Source: Clostridiales bacterium (lineage in GTDB: Bacteria > Bacillota > Clostridia > Oscillospirales > Acutalibacteraceae). Taken from it: 5,981 nucleotides of DNA. The notes below the pieces were generated by a model. That model saw only the letters and a program-made list of their open reading frames with translations. It made no database searches and was not told where the DNA came from. The position numbers were made by a program, and so were the translations under genes. Positions within the stretch are counted from its first letter, which is position 1. Every line of letters begins with the position of its first letter. Of the stretch, positions 1-5,082 are shown one piece after another. The stretch lies in the NCBI GenBank assembly GCA_012522615.1, contig JAAYKB010000126.1, positions 1-5,981 on the forward strand, written 5' to 3'.

Positions 1-66
1 AAAAATCCTGTCGAATTTATTCGACAGATTGTTTTGGATAATGAAGTCGCTTGCGCTGACGAATAA
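1..66 (+). CDS. C-terminal end of an unidentified protein (partial, 5' end outside window)
   Basis: Frame 1 is open from the first base to a TAA at 64-66 and encodes 21 residues, ending in LDNEVACADE. I read it as the tail of a plus-strand gene for three reasons: the composition is protein-like, the stop is followed within about 30 bp by a strong bidirectional terminator (97-142), and that terminator would otherwise have no plus-strand gene to serve. The fragment is too short to assign a family. An 8-bp inverted repeat at 8-27 lies inside these codons and is probably coincidental. The alternative is that this is non-coding DNA with a hairpin. Confidence 0.5.
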   Translation, partial: KNPVEFIRQIVLDNEVACADE

Positions 67-96
67 TGGATAATTAAACAATCTAAATAAGAGTAC

Positions 97-142
97 AAAA
101 AGAAACGACAATCCTTCGTTAAAAAGATTGTCGTTTCTTTTT
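97..142. terminator. Bidirectional factor-independent terminator between convergent genes
   Basis: A perfect 17-bp inverted repeat (97-113 and 126-142) has a 12-nt loop. The stem begins with five A and ends with five T, so an RNA from either strand gives a hairpin followed by a U-tract. It lies between the plus-strand stop at 66 and the minus-strand stop at 179, as expected for a shared terminator of convergent genes. Confidence 0.9.
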
Positions 143-178
143 GCTTTACTGGATTATGTGTCGGCTGCTTAATTATGT

Positions 179-625
179 TCAAAATATTCTTCTTCTGCGT
201 CTGAAGAGTTCTGAAAGCAAGAGGAATTCAATGAAGTCTCTGAATACCCCTCTCCGCCTGAAACGGCTTCTGTCCCTGTCCCGATCAAAGGTTATAAAAC
301 CTTGTGCGGGTATATTTGCGCCGCCTTTTTGTTCGGCGCTTCTGATATATTCGACCATGTCGGGATACATACGGCATATGTCGTCATAAATATTATCCGC
401 CATCATTTCAATCATTTCCTGTGTGGGCATCTCCGAACTAACAGCGTCCATTTGGTCGCAAGCCATCATCACGAAGGGCTGACATTTATAATATATTTCC
501 GGATAAGCCACACGATAATTCATTAAATCATTCATTTCCTGCATGTTATCAGGCGCTTGACCCGCAAAGGGGGCGGACTGCGAGTTTGGCATTCCCTGAT
601 TACTCATACCGGGGTCTTGTTTCAC
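179..625 (-). CDS. Hypothetical 148-aa protein with Arg-rich C-terminus, probable sporulation gene
   Basis: I do not recognise the family. The start chosen is GTG at 625 because GGAGGAG (637-631) lies at ideal spacing before it. An in-frame ATG at 679 would add 18 residues but has no ribosome binding site and lies at or upstream of the predicted transcription start. From the GTG, residues 1-35 are a Met/Gln/Pro/Asn-rich, probably disordered head. Residues 36-98 form a compact, conserved-looking core with YPEIYYKCQP at 41-50, a Met-rich helix around 51-75 and NIYDDICRMYPDM at 78-90. Residues 114-146 form a highly basic tail (alternating Asp-Arg, then RFRRR, a hydrophobic FIEFLLLSELF stretch and RRRRR). 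No signal peptide is seen. The tail could bind a polyanion or a membrane surface, which is inference. A sigma-K-like promoter upstream suggests late mother-cell expression. The gene appears monocistronic, ending at the shared terminator at 97-142. Confidence 0.8.
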   Translation of the reverse strand: MKQDPGMSNQGMPNSQSAPFAGQAPDNMQEMNDLMNYRVAYPEIYYKCQPFVMMACDQMDAVSSEMPTQEMIEMMADNIYDDICRMYPDMVEYIRSAEQKGGANIPAQGFITFDRDRDRSRFRRRGVFRDFIEFLLLSELFRRRRRIF

Positions 626-630
626 TTTAT

Positions 631-637
631 CTCCTCC
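631..637 (-). promoter_or_regulatory. Ribosome binding site that fixes a GTG start
   Basis: GGAGGAG on the minus strand stands 5 nt before GTG 625, a near-ideal Shine-Dalgarno sequence. It decides the start of the 148-residue protein against the in-frame ATG at 679, which has only an AT-rich sequence and no purine run in front of it. Confidence 0.8.
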
Positions 638-681
638 ATTAATTAAATCAGTAATTTGGTTTATGTTGAATGTAACCATTA

Positions 682-710
682 CATAGTATGAATTCAGGCA
701 AAGGGTGGTT
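682..710 (-). promoter_or_regulatory. Putative sigma-K promoter for the 148-aa protein gene
   Basis: On the minus strand, AACC (710-707) is followed by exactly 16 nt and then CATACTATG (690-682). The known sigma-K consensus in Bacillus is mACm, 16-17 nt, CATAnnnTA. This site matches everything except the final base of the -10 element. Transcription would start near 675, giving a leader of about 50 nt to GTG 625. CATACTAT also resembles the sigma-E -10 (CATACAnT), but I found no sigma-E -35 at the right spacing. Confidence 0.45.
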
Positions 711-753
711 CTTATGATTTTGTTTGTCGTGCTGCAACAGCGTTATATTTGAT

Positions 754-782
754 AACATATTTGCTCTGTCTTACATATAATA
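754..782 (+). promoter_or_regulatory. Putative sigma-K promoter for the DUF2935 gene
   Basis: AACA (754-757), exactly 16 nt, then CATATAATA (774-782) is a perfect match to the sigma-K consensus mACm-N16-CATAnnnTA. Transcription would start near 789, leaving a leader of about 160 nt before ATG 949. That leader contains the orphan ribosome binding site at 821-828. I saw no other sporulation-type promoter closer to 949. Confidence 0.6.
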
Positions 783-820
783 ATCAAAAAGGATTTGAGT
801 TAATATTATACTTATTTGTC

Positions 821-828
821 AGAGGAGG
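821..828 (+). promoter_or_regulatory. Orphan Shine-Dalgarno sequence without a standard start codon
   Basis: AGAGGAGG is close to a full match to the 16S rRNA tail and is stronger than the site used by the downstream DUF2935 gene. No ATG, GTG or TTG follows at workable distance. Seven nt after GGAGG stands ATC (836-838), in a frame that stays open for 31 codons to TAA 929-931, 17 nt before the next start codon. It may be a decayed small gene (ATG changed to ATC), a non-canonical start, or chance. Confidence 0.35.
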
Positions 829-948
829 TATTTTTATCTATCCCGATTACAGAGGCCACCAGCAATCTTACCATAATAGTGAAATCAGTATATCTATATT
901 ATTGTACCGCTTTCAAATATTAAAATATTAATAGAAGAAGGTTTATTT

Positions 949-1869
949 ATGATTTCATCTAACGAATACATAAAGCAATCACTGGCATTGCATTTGTTTT
1001 TTGCAAGAATAATGAAGGAGCACAGCTTTTTCCTGCAGGTTGGATTTACCGCCAAGGATAACAAACTGATTGAACAAGCAAACAATCTTCGTACATCCTT
1101 TGACGCATTTTTGAGAGAGGTCGTAGCCCTGTCAAACGGGGTGGTTGACCCGGGAGTTCTGCAATCGGGCGAAGTGGTAACCCCTTATACGCAGAAAGCC
1201 GAAATGATTTCGTCTAATTATACCGGAGTTAATATACCTTTGCAGTTGACCCAGTCAGAAACAAGACTTCAGGGGAATCCGTTGCCGGTTGATTCGCAGT
1301 ATGAGCGAAGGGTTAATATTTTGAATGAAAACGCGATTAGGTTAATCAATTCTATTATACGGTTCAAAACCAACATCTTAACGAATGTGTTGTCATGCAG
1401 GTTGTTTACCGTTAATTATCCCTTGTTGATTGACCATATTTTGAGAGAAGCAAGGCTTTATCTGAGCATGGTGCAAAGGCTTCAAAGAAGAGAGAGGATT
1501 AATGTCGAGCAAGAAGAGCTTGAGCAAGAACATTTCTGGAACAGAATCATGGCGGAACATTCGAAATTTATTCGCGGTTTGCTTGACCCGACAGAGGAAG
1601 AGCTGATTATGGCTGCCGATAACTTTGCGGATGAATTTGATCAATTAACCCAAGAGGCAAAACAGGCGATAGACAGAACCATACCGATAAGCAATGTGAC
1701 AGAAGACAGCCTAAACGCAACAAGGGAGATTAGGAACTTTAACACGCAGGGTACCCAAGGACTAATCGAATGCAGGATAAAATCAATTATCATTCCGTTG
1801 CTGGGCGATCATGTCCTGCGTGAATCGAATCATTATCTGCGATTGTTAAACATGTTTAAACAAGGTTAA
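949..1869 (+). CDS. Tandem DUF2935 domain protein, probable spore-associated
   Basis: This 306-residue protein is built from two copies of the DUF2935 helical unit. The first begins with RIMKEH (20-25) and the second with FWNRIMAEH (196-204). Each is paired with a closing helix, IDHILREA (161-168) and GDHVLRES (286-293). From general knowledge, DUF2935 proteins are all-alpha four-helix bundles of unknown function, common in spore-forming Bacilli and Clostridia. The repeated Glu/His positions (His25, His163, Glu167; Glu194, His204, His288, Glu292) look like ferritin-type metal ligands, which is inference. No signal peptide or membrane segment is present, so a cytoplasmic (mother cell) or coat location is likely. 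The start is ATG 949, with AGAAGG 7 nt upstream. The perfect sigma-K-like promoter at 754-782 points to late sporulation. No convincing terminator follows, so some readthrough into the small peptide genes is possible. Confidence 0.88.
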   Translation: MISSNEYIKQSLALHLFFARIMKEHSFFLQVGFTAKDNKLIEQANNLRTSFDAFLREVVALSNGVVDPGVLQSGEVVTPYTQKAEMISSNYTGVNIPLQLTQSETRLQGNPLPVDSQYERRVNILNENAIRLINSIIRFKTNILTNVLSCRLFTVNYPLLIDHILREARLYLSMVQRLQRRERINVEQEELEQEHFWNRIMAEHSKFIRGLLDPTEEELIMAADNFADEFDQLTQEAKQAIDRTIPISNVTEDSLNATREIRNFNTQGTQGLIECRIKSIIIPLLGDHVLRESNHYLRLLNMFKQG

Positions 1870-1941
1870 ATCATATATAAAATTCAGCCTTATCAGTACT
1901 ATCCGTTTCCAAAAACACCCGGATTTTTCGGATTATTTATT

Positions 1942-1970
1942 AACACTTTACGATACCCTGTCATATTATG
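1942..1970 (+). promoter_or_regulatory. Putative sigma-K promoter for the two small peptide genes
   Basis: AACA (1942-1945), exactly 16 nt, then CATATTATG (1962-1970) matches the sigma-K consensus except for the last -10 base, the same deviation as the minus-strand promoter at 682-710. Transcription would start near 1977, ten bases before the ribosome binding site AAGGAGGG (about 1987-1993) of the first peptide gene. This is a natural leader length. Confidence 0.5.
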
Positions 1971-1999
1971 GTGTAGTAAATTAATAAGGAGGGTTAGGT

Positions 2000-2104
2000 A
2001 TGGGATTCGGCGGTCTTTTCGGAAGAGGCGATGATAACTGCTGCCTTATTATTCTGGCAATCATTTTCATACTGATTTGCTGCTGCAATGACGGCGGTTG
2101 CTAA
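2000..2104 (+). CDS. 34-aa Cys-rich hydrophobic spore-type peptide
   Basis: ATG 2000 follows AAGGAGGG at good spacing and opens a 34-codon frame ending in TAA 2102-2104. The peptide has three parts. Residues 1-13 are a Gly-rich polar head (MGFGGLFGRGDDN). Residues 14-29 run from CC through an Ile/Leu-rich membrane-spanning stretch to CCC. The tail is NDGGC. It has six cysteines in 34 residues. The layout resembles the small YjcZ-like and related Gly/Cys-rich sporulation peptides of Firmicutes, which sit in spore membranes or coat, but I cannot assign a named family. The strong ribosome binding site, the sigma-K-like promoter directly upstream and the related peptide downstream argue that it is real. 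It could act as a coat or outer forespore membrane component cross-linked by disulfides, which is inference. Confidence 0.8.
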   Translation: MGFGGLFGRGDDNCCLIILAIIFILICCCNDGGC

Positions 2105-2155
2105 TTGAGCTTGTAAAAGGCGATACCATATCCTGTTTAAAGGGGGTCAAATTTA

Positions 2156-2254
2156 GTGTCTTGCGGGAATATTTTGGGAGATATGGACTGCTCATTGCTA
2201 CTGTTTATTATCATAATCATTCTGCTCTTATGCAACGGCGACCGTAGTTGCTGA
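2156..2254 (+). CDS. 32-aa Cys-containing hydrophobic peptide, relative of the upstream peptide
   Basis: GTG 2156 is preceded by AAAGGGGGT about 8 nt upstream and opens a 32-codon frame ending in TGA 2252-2254. The peptide has a polar head with Cys3 and Cys12 (MSCGNILGDMDC) and a hydrophobic run LLLFIIIIILLL at 14-25. A short Cys tail, CNGDRSC, covers 26-32. The order polar head, Asp-x-Cys, single hydrophobic segment, Cys, Asn, Gly/Asp and final Cys repeats that of the peptide at 2000-2104, so the pair look like diverged tandem duplicates. They are probably co-transcribed from the promoter at 1942-1970: the gap is 51 bp, no separate promoter fits, and a terminator follows at 2316. The use of GTG instead of ATG may lower its output. 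The function is unknown, and a spore-membrane or coat role is inferred from context. Confidence 0.72.
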   Translation: MSCGNILGDMDCSLLLFIIIIILLLCNGDRSC

Positions 2255-2315
2255 TATACAATCAGGTTAGCCCTATGAGCATAGTGTTAGTATCTTTTTC
2301 GTTACCTCTTTACGT

Positions 2316-2357
2316 AAACCTGCCGAAGAAGCGGAATTGCTTCCCAGGCAGGTTTTT
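2316..2357 (+). terminator. Factor-independent terminator after the small peptide genes
   Basis: The outer stem AAACCTGCC (2316-2324) pairs with GGCAGGTTT (2347-2355). An inner stem GAAGC (2328-2332) pairs with GCTTC (2339-2343) around a 6-nt loop. The run TTTTT (2353-2357) overlaps the end of the outer stem. It closes the transcription unit that begins at the 1942-1970 promoter. Confidence 0.8.
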
Positions 2358-2416
2358 GCTATGCTGTTGGGGGTTTTTCTTAATCAAAAAAATTATGTGC
2401 TTTACGTAATATTTAA

Positions 2417-2452
2417 CGAAAGAAGCCGATTGCTTGCAATCGGCTTCTTTCG
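2417..2452. terminator. Terminator hairpin at the end of the minus-strand catabolic operon
   Basis: A perfect 16-bp inverted repeat (2417-2432 and 2437-2452) has a CTTG loop. It lies 36 bp past the stop of the last minus-strand gene. On the minus strand the stem is followed by TTAAATATT, a modest U-rich tail. On the plus strand the stem itself ends in CTTTCG, so it may also catch readthrough from the left. Confidence 0.75.
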
Positions 2453-2488
2453 TGTGTACCCGTTGAGCGCACGCTCTAAGTCGTATAA

Positions 2489-3517
2489 TTATAAATAATT
2501 TACATAGTCGGGATTTAAAATCGTAGCAACAGTATTTCCTGAAAGAAAGTCAATAACATTCTTTGCGGAATACTCATTGGCACGCGTGACAGCTTCTATT
2601 GTACTGGAAGCATTATGCGGAAGGAGCATTACATTTTTTAATCCGATAAGCGGACTGTCGGCCGGGAGCGGTTCTTGGGCAAATACGTCCAGACCGGCGC
2701 CCGCAATGACTCCGGTTTTCAAAGCCTCGATTAAATCAGGCTCGTTTACCAGTTTTCCGCGCCCTGTATTAATAAGTATGGCGGCTCTCTTCATCTTTTT
2801 CAGAAATGCCATATCAACCATTCCTATTGTTCCCTTGACCGCAGGAACATGAAGACTGATAATATCCGCCTCCCGCTGAATTGTTTGTATGTCGGACTCT
2901 ATTACTCCGTAGCGCTCAGCCGTATTTTTATCGAAGTTTATATCAAAGGCTAAAATGCGACAATCAAAGCCATAAAGCATTTTTGCCAATGCTTTTGAGA
3001 TATCTCCAAAGCCGATAAGACCTACTGTTTTGCCTTCAAGCTGCCTTGTGCATTTCCCCTGAAAGAATCTGCTCCAATCTCCTTTTCTAACCTCGGCGTC
3101 AGCATTCGGAAAATCACGCAGCACGTTTAAAATAAGCGCCATAGCGCACTCTGCGACCGTAGTTGATAATGACCCGGCCGCATTGCAAACGGCAACACCG
3201 GATTCTGTCGCTGCCGCTATATCCATTTCATCCGTCCCGATTCCGCAACGTGAAACAAGCTTCAGACCTTTGGGAGCCAGCGAACGAAATACCACACCGG
3301 GGATTTTTTCCCCACAGGTTATCAAAGCGGAGTACCCTTCAAGTTCGCTTATCATATCCGACAAATTACGTGTTTCGGATTTTAAGAGGTCCGCACAAAA
3401 ACCTGATTCTTCAATCATCGCTTTAACGAGGGAGCGAAGATTTGGCGGATTTTGTGCCCCGAGAATCGCAACCTTATGATCCATCAGTATACCATCCTTA
3501 AAATTAAATTTTGACAT
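2489..3517 (-). CDS. D-2-hydroxyacid dehydrogenase (phosphoglycerate dehydrogenase-like, NAD-dependent)
   Basis: This 342-residue member of the D-isomer 2-hydroxyacid dehydrogenase family reversibly reduces a 2-oxoacid to a D-2-hydroxyacid with NAD(H). An N-terminal substrate domain leads to SRCGIGTDEMDI (89-100). The nucleotide domain carries GLIGFGDIS (166-174), where Ser174 replaces the usual third Gly. Asp192 after the second strand favours NAD over NADP. The catalytic trio is visible: Arg253 in NTGRGKLVNE, Glu282 in FAQEPLP and His301 in LLPHNAS. There is no ACT domain, so it is not a full-length serine-pathway SerA. The start is uncertain. ATG 3517 lies 3 nt after the TAATAA end of the aldolase gene, has no ribosome binding site and would depend on coupling. 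ATG 3484 (codon 12) has AAGGA about 10 nt upstream and fits the family N-terminus better. The substrate is unknown. In this operon it may reduce an oxoacid from the aldolase step or oxidise a sugar-acid intermediate. Confidence 0.92.
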   Translation of the reverse strand: MSKFNFKDGILMDHKVAILGAQNPPNLRSLVKAMIEESGFCADLLKSETRNLSDMISELEGYSALITCGEKIPGVVFRSLAPKGLKLVSRCGIGTDEMDIAAATESGVAVCNAAGSLSTTVAECAMALILNVLRDFPNADAEVRKGDWSRFFQGKCTRQLEGKTVGLIGFGDISKALAKMLYGFDCRILAFDINFDKNTAERYGVIESDIQTIQREADIISLHVPAVKGTIGMVDMAFLKKMKRAAILINTGRGKLVNEPDLIEALKTGVIAGAGLDVFAQEPLPADSPLIGLKNVMLLPHNASSTIEAVTRANEYSAKNVIDFLSGNTVATILNPDYVNYL

Positions 3518-3520
3518 TTA

Positions 3521-4324
3521 TTAATCTGAATTTTTGCCGGCTTTATGTAAAAGATTTTTTACACCTTTTATCACGGCATTAGCTCCGTCCGCAATATATG
3601 TTAAATCGCATCCTACCTCTAACCACGATGCCCCGCGGCGAATCCAGTCATTTAAATTATCCTCATTATAGCCTAAAGCCACGCCGAACGGAATATGATG
3701 TGAATTGCATTTTTCCGCGATAGTATCCATCATTTTCAGCACTTTAGGATGGCGATACTGACCGAGAAGCCCCGCCGACGCAGAAAGATCATTAGGACCG
3801 ACTACGACAGAATCAATACCCGGTACAGACAGAATATCATCAAGGTTATTAACACCTTCCTCTGTCTCAATCTGGATTACGCGCCAGAAACATTTTTCGA
3901 CATCTCTTATGTATTCTTCCATAGGCACAGTCCAATATTTTTGTGCGCGAAGCGGTCCGTAGCCTCTTATGCCTGCCGGGGGATACCGGCAAGAGCTGAT
4001 TGCAAGCTCGGCATCGGCTTTTGTATTTATCAAAGGAAATATAACAGCACCCGGAGCAAGCTCCAAAATCGGTTTAATAGTTGCAGGATTAGTGTCTGCA
4101 ACCCTTACCATAGAGACTTTTCCGGCAACATCCACCGCCTGCAGTAAGCCGCGCAGTGCATCCACTGAATGACCTGTATGCTCTAAATCAATCCAAACAA
4201 GGTCGAAATCCATCAAAGATAACTGTTCAGTCATTAACGGGTCATTAAAAAAAATTCCTGTTGCAAGCGCAACCCTGCCGGCTGCTATTTTTGTATTTAG
4301 ATTTTCAAGTGCAGGATTTCTCAT
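3521..4324 (-). CDS. HpcH/HpaI family class II 2-keto-3-deoxy-acid aldolase
   Basis: The 267-residue protein belongs to the metal-dependent pyruvate aldolases related to HpaI (4-hydroxy-2-oxoheptanedioate aldolase), GarL (2-dehydro-3-deoxyglucarate aldolase) and RhmA. These cleave a 2-keto-3-deoxy acid to pyruvate and an aldehyde. The family landmarks appear in order. His49 in WIDLEHTGHS is the general base. Arg74 in MVRVAD contacts pyruvate. YPPAGIRGYGP covers 114-124. The metal ligands are Glu153 (VIQIETEEG) and Asp179 (VVGPNDLSAS). All key residues are present, and the length is normal for the family. ATG 4324 has AAAGGA 7 nt upstream. The gene lies 22 bp after the lactonase-like gene and is tightly coupled to the dehydrogenase that follows. 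The exact substrate cannot be read from sequence: the active-site neighbours differ from the GarL pattern (Asp-Gly-Glu-His) I remember, so the aldehyde half may differ. Confidence 0.92.
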   Translation of the reverse strand: MRNPALENLNTKIAAGRVALATGIFFNDPLMTEQLSLMDFDLVWIDLEHTGHSVDALRGLLQAVDVAGKVSMVRVADTNPATIKPILELAPGAVIFPLINTKADAELAISSCRYPPAGIRGYGPLRAQKYWTVPMEEYIRDVEKCFWRVIQIETEEGVNNLDDILSVPGIDSVVVGPNDLSASAGLLGQYRHPKVLKMMDTIAEKCNSHHIPFGVALGYNEDNLNDWIRRGASWLEVGCDLTYIADGANAVIKGVKNLLHKAGKNSD

Positions 4325-4346
4325 GTTTATTTCCTTTCTTATACCG

Positions 4347-5066
4347 TTAAAGATTCTGCCATTCGCCGACAGCGGAGATTATACATTCGGTCGACGGCGC
4401 GGTAGCTTTACATGCTTTGGCGAAAGAAGCGGGGTCGCCGCCGTGCTCCATAAACATCCAATAGTGACACGGCATCACGATTCTCGGAGCCAAGATTGCT
4501 GTCATTTCCGCAGCCTGTACAGCATCGGGATTGCCATACTTGCCGTTAATAGGAACCACGAGCAGGTCAACATCGCTAATACCAGATATCTGTGCGAAGT
4601 CACGTCTGAATGTCATATCCCCGGTGAAATAAATACGCCGGTTTAAAACCTCAACAACTACTCCTATTGCGTCCGGGCTTAAATCCCCATGATCACAGAA
4701 CACACCTTTAACGGTGAATTTCCCCAAATGAAGGGTATCTCCGCGGTTAAGGCTGCATATTTGTTTTTTTGAAACCGTGCTTTTGCAAATCTCGGTTACC
4801 GAATCAGGCCCGGCAATGATTCTGTTTTGGTTCTGAGAAAGCCACAACGGTATGGATTCGGTATCCATATGATCTCCGTGTTCATGAGAACAGACAAGAT
4901 AATCAACTTCGGTCTTTTCAGGTTCCCATGGCGGCGGAATCATTCTTTTAAACTGCCCTTCGGGCGTCATACATGAATTTGAAAAATACAGATCAATACC
5001 TAAAGCCTCGCCGTCGCAGCGAATTAAAAGTCCGGCGCCGCCCGTCCAACAGAATTGCAAACTCAT
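4347..5066 (-). CDS. UlaG-like metallo-beta-lactamase-fold hydrolase, probable sugar lactonase
   Basis: The 239-residue protein has the metal-binding signature of the metallo-beta-lactamase fold. It shows HEHGDH at 61-66, His126 in FCDHGD, Asp150 in YFTGDM and His201 in MPCHYWMF. The late motif VPINGKYGNPD (171-181) followed by AAEMT is typical of the UlaG-like branch, whose founder hydrolyses L-ascorbate 6-phosphate lactone. A cytoplasmic lactonase role fits its place after a sugar dehydrogenase and before a keto-deoxy-acid aldolase, but the substrate is inferred. The start was set at ATG 5066 because GGAGG (5080-5076) lies 9 nt upstream. The in-frame ATG at 5075 directly abuts that GGAGG and could not use it. 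The gap from the dehydrogenase stop is 16 bp. Similar proteins are often labelled only 'MBL fold metallo-hydrolase'. Confidence 0.88.
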   Translation of the reverse strand: MSLQFCWTGGAGLLIRCDGEALGIDLYFSNSCMTPEGQFKRMIPPPWEPEKTEVDYLVCSHEHGDHMDTESIPLWLSQNQNRIIAGPDSVTEICKSTVSKKQICSLNRGDTLHLGKFTVKGVFCDHGDLSPDAIGVVVEVLNRRIYFTGDMTFRRDFAQISGISDVDLLVVPINGKYGNPDAVQAAEMTAILAPRIVMPCHYWMFMEHGGDPASFAKACKATAPSTECIISAVGEWQNL

Positions 5067-5075
5067 TTCCCGCAT

Positions 5076-5080
5076 CCTCC
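5076..5080 (-). promoter_or_regulatory. Ribosome binding site that fixes the lactonase start
   Basis: GGAGG on the minus strand touches ATG 5075 with no spacer but is 9 nt from the in-frame ATG 5066. Only the second spacing is functional, so the protein probably begins MSLQFCW rather than three residues earlier. Confidence 0.7.
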
Positions 5081-5082
5081 GC

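Larger units (their letters stand above)
626..948. other. Divergent intergenic control region
   Basis: This 323-bp AT-rich stretch separates two divergent genes. It holds two outward-facing sigma-K-like promoters (682-710 minus, 754-782 plus) about 43 bp apart, and a strong orphan Shine-Dalgarno sequence at 821-828. The DUF2935 gene's own ribosome binding site (AGAAGG, ending near 941) lies at its right end. Nothing else is convincing: the open frame 749-931 has no ribosome binding site at its ATG, and that ATG lies upstream of the promoter that would transcribe it. Confidence 0.6.

Noticed and set aside
8..27. 8-bp inverted repeat resembling a small terminator
   Set aside because: It falls within codons of the apparent gene end at 1-66, and the much stronger 97-142 hairpin follows the stop, so it is probably coincidental.
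749..931. 60-codon plus-strand frame starting ATG 749
   Set aside because: The ATG has no ribosome binding site and lies upstream of the sigma-K-like promoter that would transcribe it, with the promoter inside the frame. Only its last 31 codons, after the AGAGGAGG at 821, deserve attention.
1901..1936. Terminator after the DUF2935 gene
   Set aside because: Only weak 3-5 bp pairings (for example ATCCG with CGGAT) can be drawn and none is followed by a clean U-tract in a sensible position.
2107..2135. Separate sigma-K promoter for the second small peptide (CATATCCTG at 2127-2135)
   Set aside because: Sixteen nt upstream of the CATA stands GAGC, not mACm. Cotranscription from 1942-1970 explains the gene.
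2276..2410. Possible third small ORF starting at ATG 2276
   Set aside because: There is no ribosome binding site, the frame runs straight through the terminator hairpin at 2316-2357, and it lacks the Cys-hydrophobic-Cys layout of the two upstream peptides.
3749..4147. Long plus-strand open frame opposite the aldolase gene
   Set aside because: It is antisense to a gene with a full set of family motifs, and it has no ribosome binding site or recognisable protein features.
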